A stretch of 6,251 nucleotides of DNA from an uncultured Oscillibacter sp. (GTDB taxonomy: Bacteria > Bacillota > Clostridia > Oscillospirales > Oscillospiraceae): positions 1 through 6,251 of the forward strand of contig CAMXNV010000130.1 in the NCBI GenBank assembly GCA_947245315.1, read 5' to 3'. The position numbers and the translations under genes are program-made. Under the pieces are notes generated by a model, which had not been told where the DNA came from, ran no database searches, and saw only the letters and a program-made list of their open reading frames with translations. Below are positions 1-5,340 of this stretch, one piece after another; within the stretch, counting starts at the first letter, position 1; each line of letters starts with the position of its first letter.

Positions 1-70
1 AGGAGTTAGGAGTGAGGAGTTAGGAGTGAGGAGTTAGGAGTGAGGAGTTAGGAGTGAGGAGTTAGGAGTT
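1..70 (+). repeat. Tandem heptanucleotide repeat array (AGGAGTT/AGGAGTG)
   Basis: Five head-to-tail copies of the 14-nt unit aggagttaggagtg occupy this stretch; the last copy ends in tt instead of tg. Each unit is two heptamers, AGGAGTT and AGGAGTG, so ten heptamers are present. The array reaches base 1 and probably continues outside the window. A single degenerate heptamer follows at 88-94. No open reading frame with a credible start uses this DNA. Short tandem heptamer arrays are known in several bacterial groups (cyanobacterial STRR sequences, for example), but I cannot assign this one to a named family. Every heptamer contains AGGAG, the Shine-Dalgarno core. Confidence 0.95.
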
Positions 71-101
71 AAGAATTCACTGAAATTAGGAGTTTGGACT
101 T

Positions 102-149
102 CAAAAAAATGGGGCGGAGGCAGCCGGATCATTCGGCCGCTTCCGCCCT
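102..149 (-). terminator. Rho-independent terminator of the ferritin-like gene
   Basis: On the minus strand a stem of 7 bp (142-148 with 112-118) continues inward through a wobble pair, two pairs, one mismatch and four more pairs to a 7-nt loop at 127-133. It is followed, after two or three bases, by seven consecutive T residues (complement of the A run at 103-109). This is the classic intrinsic terminator form, located 36 nt past the TAG stop of the upstream gene. In the plus direction no T run follows, so it should act on minus-strand transcripts only. Confidence 0.85.
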
Positions 150-158
150 CTTCGTAAA

Positions 159-192
159 AACTCCTAACTCCTCTCTCCTAACTCCTAACTCC
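159..192 (-). repeat. Inverted copy of the heptamer repeat, overlapping the 3' end of the ferritin-like gene
   Basis: Read on the minus strand, this block is five heptamers (GGAGTT, AGGAGTT, AGGAGAG, AGGAGTT, AGGAGTT). It is therefore in inverted orientation to the array at 1-70. Its reverse complement matches 37-70 at 32 of 34 positions, so the two blocks are arms of an imperfect inverted repeat around an 88-nt spacer. Bases 185-192 also encode the last codons of the minus-strand gene, including its TAG stop at 187-185. Confidence 0.9.
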
Positions 193-826
193 GGGAAAGT
201 TGTTGTTCCAGCAGCCCCATCAAAGTCTCCGCGTGTCCGTAAGACTGCTTGCTCATGGCCTCCAGAAGCTTGGTGAGGCAGGGGTCCAGGCTGTCCTCGG
301 CGGTGCGGGCGTAGTTCAGGCCGCTGCACGCCGCCGCGTGGTAGCGCTCCCGGAGGGCGGGACACCAGCGGCCCACGTAAATGCGCTCCGTGCTGATGCT
401 GGGCCGGTAGCACTGGCCGGTGATGAGGTAGTGGGCTGCCATGAGCTGCCGGGCCTGGTCCTGGAGGTCCGCGGCGATGTCCCGCAGGTCCTTCCGGGCC
501 CAGGCGGGGGCCTGCCGGGTCAGGGCCAGGAGGTGCCGCCGGTCCGACAGCGCCGCCTCGATGTAGCCGGTGAGCACGTTCAGCAGCTCCGCCGCCTCGG
601 TGCCCATGCAGCAGGGGTTCCGCTCCGCGCCGGGGAGCTGGCCCTCCTGCCGGACGGGGAGCCCCGGGTCCGCCGGGACGGGGACGGCAGGGGTCTCCGG
701 AGCGGGGGCGGGGGCGCGCCGGGACGCCGTGTCCGGGTAGGGCTCCAGGTCCGGGGCGATCCGCTGCCAGATGCGGTCGTATTGCCGGAAGTCGTAGACC
801 TCCGGAGTGCGCGGGATTTGTTCCAT
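185..826 (-). CDS. Probable ferritin-like domain protein, 213 aa
   Basis: The start ATG at 826-824 is chosen because AGGAGG lies 8 nt upstream; a longer in-frame reading only runs through antisense of sufC. The N-terminus (1-32) is followed by a Pro/Ala-rich linker (about 33-69), a CCMG motif (72-75) and four predicted helices (about 78-103, 107-135, 157-177, 181-211). This architecture, with an ADLQDQARQLMAAHYLITG block at 119-137, resembles clostridial ferritin-like proteins from memory. Such proteins bind a di-iron site through Glu and ExxH motifs. Here candidate ligands remain (E90, E177, H198, E200), but helix B has no ExxH, so the site may be degenerate and catalysis is not implied. Cysteines at 72, 73, 139, 155, 167 and 183 are numerous. 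The protein is soluble, with no signal peptide. It is transcribed divergently from sufCB, which makes an iron-related role plausible but unproven. The last codons and stop lie inside a heptamer repeat. Confidence 0.7.
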   Translation of the reverse strand: MEQIPRTPEVYDFRQYDRIWQRIAPDLEPYPDTASRRAPAPAPETPAVPVPADPGLPVRQEGQLPGAERNPCCMGTEAAELLNVLTGYIEAALSDRRHLLALTRQAPAWARKDLRDIAADLQDQARQLMAAHYLITGQCYRPSISTERIYVGRWCPALRERYHAAACSGLNYARTAEDSLDPCLTKLLEAMSKQSYGHAETLMGLLEQQLSRS

Positions 827-880
827 AAGGGGTCCCTCCTTTTCTTCCCAGCCTATGCGGAAGGGAAAAAATCGGTTACA

Positions 881-894
881 GTTGCATCTGCAAC
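881..894. promoter_or_regulatory. Perfect palindrome GTTGCA-TC-TGCAAC in the divergent suf spacer
   Basis: Six-base arms at 881-886 and 889-894 are exact inverted copies around a 2-nt centre, the size of a dimeric regulator's operator. The site lies between the divergent ferritin-like gene and sufC. The 7-mer gttgcat that begins it recurs at 946-952, on top of the proposed -35 box of the suf promoter. A regulator controlling both transcripts is inferred; which family would bind is not evident from the sequence. Confidence 0.45.
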
Positions 895-946
895 AGATAA
901 GCGGGGCGGCTTTGGGTAAAATAGAGAGGAAAATCCGGGACTTGCG

Positions 947-975
947 TTGCATTTTCCAGTTCCGTCTGGTAAAAT
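947..975 (+). promoter_or_regulatory. Candidate promoter of sufCB
   Basis: TTGCAT (947-952, three of six matches to TTGACA) and TAAAAT (970-975, five of six to TATAAT) are separated by 17 nt. The -10 box ends 34 nt before the sufC start codon. The -35 box coincides with a copy of the half-site gttgca. The same 8-mer ggtaaaat also occurs at 915-922, but without a fitting -35 box. The weak -35 match fits a regulated promoter. Confidence 0.5.
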
Positions 976-1009
976 GCTGTCGGACATAGCCATTAAAGGA
1001 GGACTCCCT

Positions 1010-1750
1010 ATGCTGGAATTGCAGGGCCTCAGCTACGCCGTCCACGAGGACGGCGGGGAGCTGGGCATATTGAACGATATTTCCCTCACCGTGGGCGACG
1101 GGCGGCTGGTGGTCTTCACCGGCCCCAACGGCGGCGGGAAGACCACCCTGGCCAAGAGCATCATGGGCCTGGTGCGGCCCACCGCCGGGCGGATTCTCTG
1201 GAACGGGCAGGATATTACCAATCTGGGCATCACGGAGCGGGCGCGGCAGGGCATCAGCTACGGCTTCCAGCAGCCCCCCCGGTTCAAGGGGCTGACGGTC
1301 CGGGACCTGCTGACCCTGGCCAGCGGGGACGGGAAGCTGTCCAAGGACCGCTGCTGTCAATACCTCACCCGGGTGGGCCTCTGCGCCAACGACTATCTGG
1401 ACCGGGAGGTGGACGCCTCCCTCTCCGGCGGCGAGGTGAAGCGGATTGAGATCGCCAGCATCCTGGCCCGGAACGCCGCCTTGATGATCTTCGACGAGCC
1501 GGAGGCGGGCATCGACCTGTGGTCCTTCGCCCGGCTGACGGAGACCTTCGAGCAGCTCCACGCCGCCGGGGGAGCCACCATGATTATCATCTCCCACCAG
1601 GAGCGGATCATCTCCCTGGCGGACGAGGTCATCGTGGTGGGGGAGGGGCGGCTCCGCCACCGGGGAACCCCGGCGGAGATTCTGCCCCGGATTTTGGAGG
1701 ACACCCTGCCCGGGTGCCCGGTACTGACAAAGGAGGCGAAGGCGCAATGA
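1010..1750 (+). CDS. sufC: SufC, Fe-S cluster assembly ABC-type ATPase, 246 aa
   Basis: This is the cytosolic ATPase of the SUF iron-sulfur cluster assembly complex; it binds the SufB-type scaffold and powers conformational change during cluster building. Visible motifs are Walker A GPNGGGKTT (38-46, K44), Q-loop QQ (87-88), the ABC signature LSGGE (138-142), Walker B LMIFDE (158-163) followed by PEAGID, and the switch histidine H196 in IISHQE. The SLSGGEVKRIEIAS and FDEPEAGIDLWS stretches are typical of SufC as opposed to transporter ATPases, and length matches the family (about 250 aa). Walker A has Gly where many SufC proteins have Ser. The ATG at 1010 is chosen because AAAGGAGG (995-1002) precedes it by 7 nt; an upstream in-frame ATG at 947 falls inside the promoter. 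Its TGA overlaps the ATG of the next gene (ATGA), implying translational coupling. Confidence 0.95.
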   Translation: MLELQGLSYAVHEDGGELGILNDISLTVGDGRLVVFTGPNGGGKTTLAKSIMGLVRPTAGRILWNGQDITNLGITERARQGISYGFQQPPRFKGLTVRDLLTLASGDGKLSKDRCCQYLTRVGLCANDYLDREVDASLSGGEVKRIEIASILARNAALMIFDEPEAGIDLWSFARLTETFEQLHAAGGATMIIISHQERIISLADEVIVVGEGRLRHRGTPAEILPRILEDTLPGCPVLTKEAKAQ

Positions 1751-2670
1751 TGGACACGGAGATCGACCGCGGCTTATTGGAAAAGATCGCGGACCTCATC
1801 GGCAAGCCCGTAGGGGCCTTTAACATCCGCAAGGACTCCGGCTGTGACGGCCGCCAGTCCACGGAGCATATCGAGATTACCTCCAAGGAGGACAAGCCCG
1901 GAATCGACATCCGGATCAAGCCCGGAACGGTAGGGGAGACCTGCTACATCCCCGTCATCATCACGAAGTCCGGCCTCCGGGAGATGGTCTACAACGACTT
2001 CTTCGTGGGCGAGGGCTGCGACGTGGACATCGTGGCGGGCTGCGGCATCCACAACTGCGGCGGCCAGGAGTCCCGGCACGACGGCGTCCATACCTTCTAC
2101 GTGGGCAAGGGGGCCAAGGTCCGCTACACGGAGAAGCACTACGGCGAGGGAGACGGAACCGGAGGCCGGGTGATGAACCCGGAGACGGTGGTGTACCTGG
2201 AGGAGGGGGCCTCCATCCAGATGGAGACCGTCCAGATCCGGGGCATCGACTCCACCAAGCGCTCCACCAAGATCGTCTGCGGCAAGGGAGCCGAGGCCGT
2301 GGTGACGGAGCGCCTCCTGACCCACGGGGAGCAGACGGCGGAGAGCGACATGGAGATCATCCTGGACGGGGAGGACTCCAAGGGCCGGGTGATCTCCCGG
2401 TCCGTGGCCCAGGACCACTCGGAGCAGGTGTTCTACCCCCGGATGGTGGGGAATGCCCAGTGCTTCGGCCATGTCCAGTGCGACTCCATCATCATGGGGG
2501 AGGCCAAGATCAAATCCATCCCCGCCATCACGGCCAACTGCACCGAGGCCCAGCTGGTCCACGAGGCGGCCATCGGCAAGATCGCCGGGGACCAGCTTTT
2601 GAAGCTGGAGACCCTGGGCCTCACCGAGGAGGAGGCGGAGGACTGCATCCTCAAGGGCTTTTTAGCCTGA
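1747..2670 (+). CDS. sufB: SufB/SufD-family Fe-S cluster scaffold protein, short form, 307 aa
   Basis: This is the scaffold partner of SufC, on which iron-sulfur clusters are assembled in the cytosol. The repetitive beta-helix core typical of SufB/SufD spans roughly residues 40-260. The C-terminal block HEAAIGKIAGDQLLKLETLGLTEEEAEDCILKGFL (272-306; HEA, GKI, DQL, GL and GF positions conserved) is the family's SufC-binding end. C245 in VQCDSIIMG and E273 in VHEAA stand 28 residues apart, close to the catalytic Cys405/Glu434 spacing of E. coli SufB, so it looks SufB-like and not like an inactive SufD. At 307 aa it is far shorter than E. coli SufB (about 495), lacking the long N-terminal region. 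The start ATG overlaps the sufC stop; a second ATG follows directly. A cysteine cluster (C91, C99, C104) is notable. No sufD, sufS, sufU or sufE follows, so this is a minimal SufCB pair. The alternative name SmsB would apply if phylogeny places it with the SUF-like minimal system. Confidence 0.9.
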   Translation: MMDTEIDRGLLEKIADLIGKPVGAFNIRKDSGCDGRQSTEHIEITSKEDKPGIDIRIKPGTVGETCYIPVIITKSGLREMVYNDFFVGEGCDVDIVAGCGIHNCGGQESRHDGVHTFYVGKGAKVRYTEKHYGEGDGTGGRVMNPETVVYLEEGASIQMETVQIRGIDSTKRSTKIVCGKGAEAVVTERLLTHGEQTAESDMEIILDGEDSKGRVISRSVAQDHSEQVFYPRMVGNAQCFGHVQCDSIIMGEAKIKSIPAITANCTEAQLVHEAAIGKIAGDQLLKLETLGLTEEEAEDCILKGFLA

Positions 2671-2682
2671 AAAGCGCATAGC

Positions 2683-2712
2683 AAACGCCCCGCCTTCCGG
2701 CGGGGCGTTTTT
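2683..2712 (+). terminator. Rho-independent terminator after sufCB
   Basis: A perfect 12-bp stem (2683-2694 with 2699-2710) closes a TTCC loop and ends in a run of five T residues (2708-2712), 12 nt after the sufB stop. It sits between convergent genes. On the minus strand the stem is followed by only three Ts, so it may weakly terminate the binding-protein transcript too. Confidence 0.9.
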
Positions 2713-2719
2713 CACAGGC

Positions 2720-4384
2720 TCAGACGGCCCTCGTGACCACGCCCGCGAAGCTGAACCAGCCCCGGGGGTCCCGGAAGGCCCCGGTGAGGGTCTCTCGAAG
2801 CTCCCAGGCGGTGCCCTTGGTGTACAGGGGGGCCAGCGCGTGGTTCATCAGCAGCAGGGCCTCGGCGTCGTGGAGGCAGCCCATCCGGGCGGTGCCGTCG
2901 GCGGCCCCGGCCACGATCTTCATCAGCGTGTCGTAGGCGCTGCTCTCATAGCGGACCAGGTTCTCCCGGCTGCCGGTGGTCCAGGACATCAGGAAGCACT
3001 CCGCGTCGTTGGCGGAGGCGGTGAGGGTCCGGCCCGCCAGGGTGTACTCCCCGTTCCGCAGCGCGGTCATCAGCCCCCGCTCCGACAGGCCCTTGGGGGT
3101 GGCCTGGACGCCCAGGACCTCCTGCCACTGCTGGCAGAGGAGCTGGGCCACGGCGTCGTTCACGTCGTTTTTCAAATACAGGAATTCCTGGGGACCCAGG
3201 TCCGCGCCGCTGTCGTACCCCGCCTCCTCCAGCAGGGCCCGGGCCTGGAGACAGCGCTGCTCGTAGTCCTCCGGCTCGTTGTCCAGCAGGGGGGAGCTGA
3301 GGGCCCGGAAGTCCCCCTCCTCGTTTTCCGGCACCCCGGGGGGCACTACGCCCTCCGCCGGGAGGGCCGCCGCCCCCGCCGCCTGGGCCAGGGCGTTCCG
3401 GTCGATGGCCAGGGTCATGGCCTCCCGGAGGGCGGGGTCGCTGAACAGCTCCGACGCGCAGTTGAACAGGGCGGCGTAGGTGGCCAGCTCCGGCAGGGGG
3501 GACCACTCCGGGTCCTCCGCCAGCTCCGTCAGGCGCTGGTCCGGCAGGGGCCACACGGCGTCCACGGTCTTGCTCTCGTAGAGGGACCAGGCCTCCTCCG
3601 CCGAGCCGGCGAAGTGGAAGGCGACGCTCTTGGGGCCGGGCTGGGCGGCGTAGTAGCGGCTGTTGGCCTCCAGCCGGAGGAGGCGGCCCTCCTCCTGGGC
3701 GGCCAGGGTGTAGGGCCCGTTGGTCACCAGCTGGGTGGGGTCCCCTTCCCACCAGGACTTGTCCCCAGAGGCGGCCTTCAGCTTCTGGACCACGTCCTGC
3801 CGCAGGGGCATGGTGGCCGGGGAGGTGCAGACCTCCTTTAAAAACCAGTCGCAGCGCCCGTTCACGGCCACCACCAGGGTGTTGTCGTTCTTGGCCGTCA
3901 CCTGGAGGAGGCTCATGTCCTTGGCGGCCCGGGCCTCCTGGTAGCCCTTCACCACGGACAGCAGGTCCGCGTAGCGGGAGCCGGTGGCGGGATTGGCCAG
4001 GCGCTGCCAGGCGTAGACAAAATCCCCGGCGGTGACGGGCTGCCCGTCGGACCAGCGGGCGCTGCGGAGGCGGAAGGTGTAGGTGACGGTAATGGCCCCC
4101 TCCTTGGTCTCCTCCTCCTGGTCCACGCTTTTGGCCATGCCGGGAATGACGCTGGTTTTCCCCGCGCTGTCCGCCGTCACCCGCATCAGGTTCTCGTAGA
4201 GATGGGCCAGGACGGTCTGGCCGCCGGTGTCCTCGGCGTAGATGGGGTCCAGGGACTCCGGGGCCGCGCCCACGCAGACGGACAGGGCCATGCCCTCCCC
4301 GTCCTTGGCGCAGCCGGGCAGCAGGGCCGCGCACAGCAGCCCGGGCAGCAGCAGGGCCGCCAGGCGCTTGACGAACTGTTTCAT
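2720..4384 (-). CDS. Family 5 extracellular solute-binding lipoprotein (oligopeptide/dipeptide type), 554 aa
   Basis: This is the substrate-capturing lipoprotein of an ABC importer, probably for peptides, anchored outside the membrane. Residues 1-24 are a signal peptide (KQFVKR, then a Leu/Ala-rich core) ending in LPGC with lipid-acceptor C25; proline at -2 is uncommon. The mature part starts with LSVCVGAAPESLDPIYAED, typical of OppA-like proteins, followed by FRLRSARWSDGQPVTAGDF and YAWQRLANPATGSRYAD, hallmark SBP_bac_5 segments, and a NGPYTL motif. Length is usual for the family (about 540-560). The ATG at 4384 is chosen because GGAGG ends 4 nt upstream and the signal peptide begins there; a TTG 39 nt earlier would place 13 polar residues before it. 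No permease or ATPase gene adjoins, so it is an orphan within this window and its transporter partners may lie elsewhere. Peptide specificity is inferred from family only. Confidence 0.9.
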   Translation of the reverse strand: MKQFVKRLAALLLPGLLCAALLPGCAKDGEGMALSVCVGAAPESLDPIYAEDTGGQTVLAHLYENLMRVTADSAGKTSVIPGMAKSVDQEEETKEGAITVTYTFRLRSARWSDGQPVTAGDFVYAWQRLANPATGSRYADLLSVVKGYQEARAAKDMSLLQVTAKNDNTLVVAVNGRCDWFLKEVCTSPATMPLRQDVVQKLKAASGDKSWWEGDPTQLVTNGPYTLAAQEEGRLLRLEANSRYYAAQPGPKSVAFHFAGSAEEAWSLYESKTVDAVWPLPDQRLTELAEDPEWSPLPELATYAALFNCASELFSDPALREAMTLAIDRNALAQAAGAAALPAEGVVPPGVPENEEGDFRALSSPLLDNEPEDYEQRCLQARALLEEAGYDSGADLGPQEFLYLKNDVNDAVAQLLCQQWQEVLGVQATPKGLSERGLMTALRNGEYTLAGRTLTASANDAECFLMSWTTGSRENLVRYESSAYDTLMKIVAGAADGTARMGCLHDAEALLLMNHALAPLYTKGTAWELRETLTGAFRDPRGWFSFAGVVTRAV

Positions 4385-4413
4385 AAAACCTCCAAAGGCG
4401 AGCCGCCTGTCAT
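4381..4413 (-). CDS. Possible 10-codon leader peptide ahead of the binding protein
   Basis: An ATG at 4413-4411 opens a reading frame MTGGSPLEVL whose TGA overlaps the start of the binding-protein gene as ATGA. This is the geometry used for translational coupling. The frame contains the downstream gene's own Shine-Dalgarno sequence. Its own ribosome binding site is poor, with only a weak TTGGAT-like stretch upstream, so it may be chance. Confidence 0.2.
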   Translation of the reverse strand: MTGGSPLEVL

Positions 4414-4451
4414 TTTGATCCAACCGCCGTTAGGCGGATTTGCAGACATTT

Positions 4452-4480
4452 ATTATAAAGAGTTTCGCCCGCGTTGTAAA
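4452..4480 (-). promoter_or_regulatory. Strong promoter of the solute-binding protein gene
   Basis: On the minus strand TTTACA (4480-4475, five of six to consensus) and a perfect TATAAT (4457-4452) are 17 nt apart. This predicts transcription from about 4445 with a leader of about 60 nt. The leader can form a 5-bp hairpin (4424-4428 with 4433-4437) and a small GGCG/CGCC hairpin just before the Shine-Dalgarno sequence. Confidence 0.85.
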
Positions 4481-4489
4481 GGCGGGCGA
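4465..4489. promoter_or_regulatory. Inverted repeat interleaved with the binding-protein promoter (possible operator)
   Basis: TCGCCCGC (4465-4472) and GCGGGCGA (4482-4489) are perfect 8-bp arms around a 9-nt centre. The -35 box lies in the centre (4475-4480) and one arm fills most of the -35/-10 spacer, so a bound protein would compete with RNA polymerase. As an RNA hairpin it is not followed by a T run on either strand, which argues against a normal terminator for the upstream HAD gene. Confidence 0.5.
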
Positions 4490-4511
4490 GACAAAAAAGT
4501 AACAAATATGA

Positions 4512-4538
4512 CAAAATTTAAGGAACCGTTCAAAATTT
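4512..4538. repeat. Short direct repeat CAAAATTT
   Basis: CAAAATTT occurs at 4512-4519 and 4531-4538, start to start 19 nt, inside an A/T-rich island in otherwise G/C-rich DNA just after the HAD stop codon. The AAATTT cores are also self-complementary, allowing only a weak 6-bp A/T hairpin. No function is assigned. Confidence 0.35.
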
Positions 4539-4547
4539 GGGGCGGGC

Positions 4548-5318
4548 TCACAGGGTCTCCAGCACCTCCGCCACGGTGCGGCAGCGGGTGGAGAACCGGG
4601 CCCGGAGCTCCGGCGCGGCGCTCTCCATCAGGTAGGGATGGCCCGCCTGCTCCAGCATGGAGACGTCGTTGTAGTTGTCCCCGAAGGCCATGACCTCCCC
4701 CAGGCCGACGCCCAGGGCCTCGCAGAGCTTCCGCACCCCCAGGCCCTTGTCCGCCAGGGTGAAGTCCAGCCAGACCGCCCCGGCCACGGCGCAGCGGAAG
4801 TGCCGCTCCCACTTGGGGAACAGGGCCGCCCGTATGCCCTCCAGGTCCCGGGGGCAGTAGGCGGAGACCTTGATGATGTCCTCCGGCGTGTCCGCCGGGG
4901 CGGGGAGGACGGCGGTGCGGTTCCCCAGGAACCAGCGAATCTGGTCCTCCAGGTCCGGGGACTTGGGGCAGAGATAGCAGGTGTCGGCCCCGGAGATCAG
5001 AATCTCCGCCTCCGGCAGGGCCAGGATGTCGGCGCACAGCTCCTCCGCGAGGCGGCGGTCCATGACGGTCTTGCTGAGGATGGGCCCGGGGCTGCCGGGG
5101 CCGTAGACCACCGCGCCGTTCTCGCAGAGGAAGGGCACCCGGTCCGCCACCGGGGCGAAGAGCCGCCGGAGGCTGGTGTACTGCCGTCCGCTGGCGGGGC
5201 AGAAGAGGACGCCCCGCTTCTCCAGGCGGTGGATGTGGTCAAAGATCTCCGGGGGAATCTCCGTGGCTCCGTTCTGGAGCAGGGTCCCGTCGATGTCGCT
5301 GGCGATGAGGCGGATCAT
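4548..5318 (-). CDS. Cof-type HAD-IIB family phosphatase, 256 aa
   Basis: This is a cytosolic haloacid-dehalogenase-superfamily hydrolase that removes phosphate from small phosphorylated metabolites through an aspartyl-phosphate intermediate. All four motifs are present: motif I DIDGT (8-12, nucleophile D8, acid/base D10), motif II S43 in PASGRQ, motif III K191 in ADKG, and motif IV GDNYNDVSM (213-221, D214 and D218 for Mg2+). The middle part (about 80-185) is the C2-type cap that sets substrate choice. Length is normal for the subfamily. The start ATG at 5318 follows AAAGAAGG (5336-5329) at a 10-nt gap. It begins 22 nt after the stop of the small membrane protein gene, so the two are probably cotranscribed. 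Substrate cannot be told from sequence; family members act on sugar phosphates, flavin or pyridoxal precursors. Confidence 0.92.
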   Translation of the reverse strand: MIRLIASDIDGTLLQNGATEIPPEIFDHIHRLEKRGVLFCPASGRQYTSLRRLFAPVADRVPFLCENGAVVYGPGSPGPILSKTVMDRRLAEELCADILALPEAEILISGADTCYLCPKSPDLEDQIRWFLGNRTAVLPAPADTPEDIIKVSAYCPRDLEGIRAALFPKWERHFRCAVAGAVWLDFTLADKGLGVRKLCEALGVGLGEVMAFGDNYNDVSMLEQAGHPYLMESAAPELRARFSTRCRTVAEVLETL

Positions 5319-5340
5319 GAGAGAGATACCTTCTTTCTCG

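Larger units (their letters stand above)
37..192. other. Inverted-repeat element enclosing a terminator (possible MITE- or REP-like unit)
   Basis: The 34-nt arms at 37-70 and 159-192 match at 32 positions. They flank an 88-nt centre that itself contains a strong hairpin (112-148) and a run of seven A residues (103-109). A single strand of the whole unit could fold into a long stem with an inner hairpin. No transposase gene or target-site duplication is visible, and the left heptamer array extends past the arm, so a mobile origin is only inferred. It could equally be a repeat-expansion relic around a native terminator. Confidence 0.5.

Noticed and set aside
1..70. CRISPR array
   Set aside because: The repeats are contiguous 7/14-nt units with no spacers between them.
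827..1747. Long minus-strand open frame continuing upstream of the ferritin-like gene, antisense to sufC
   Set aside because: It runs against all the sufC motifs, has low-complexity Gly/Pro/Leu/Val-rich composition typical of antisense in G/C-rich DNA, and the real start with AGGAGG is at 826.
1774..2562. 262-aa minus-strand open frame opposite sufB
   Set aside because: Composition is dominated by Asp/Gly/Leu/Val/His as expected of an antisense shadow; no ribosome binding site and no recognisable domain, while the plus frame is clearly SufB-like.
2840..3841. 333-aa plus-strand frame opposite the binding-protein gene
   Set aside because: Low-complexity Gly/Val/Leu/Gln composition, no start context, and antisense to a well-supported gene.
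2946..4334. 462-aa minus-strand frame overlapping the binding-protein gene
   Set aside because: It is a Gly/Arg/Pro-rich frame-shifted shadow of the solute-binding protein, whose own frame shows a lipobox and family motifs throughout.
4384..4423. Extended TTG start giving the binding protein 13 extra residues
   Set aside because: It would place polar residues before the signal peptide, and a GGAGG site sits directly before the ATG at 4384.
4465..4489. Terminator of the HAD phosphatase gene
   Set aside because: The hairpin is not followed by a T run on the minus strand; the T run there comes before the stem, and the downstream side is a promoter -10 region.
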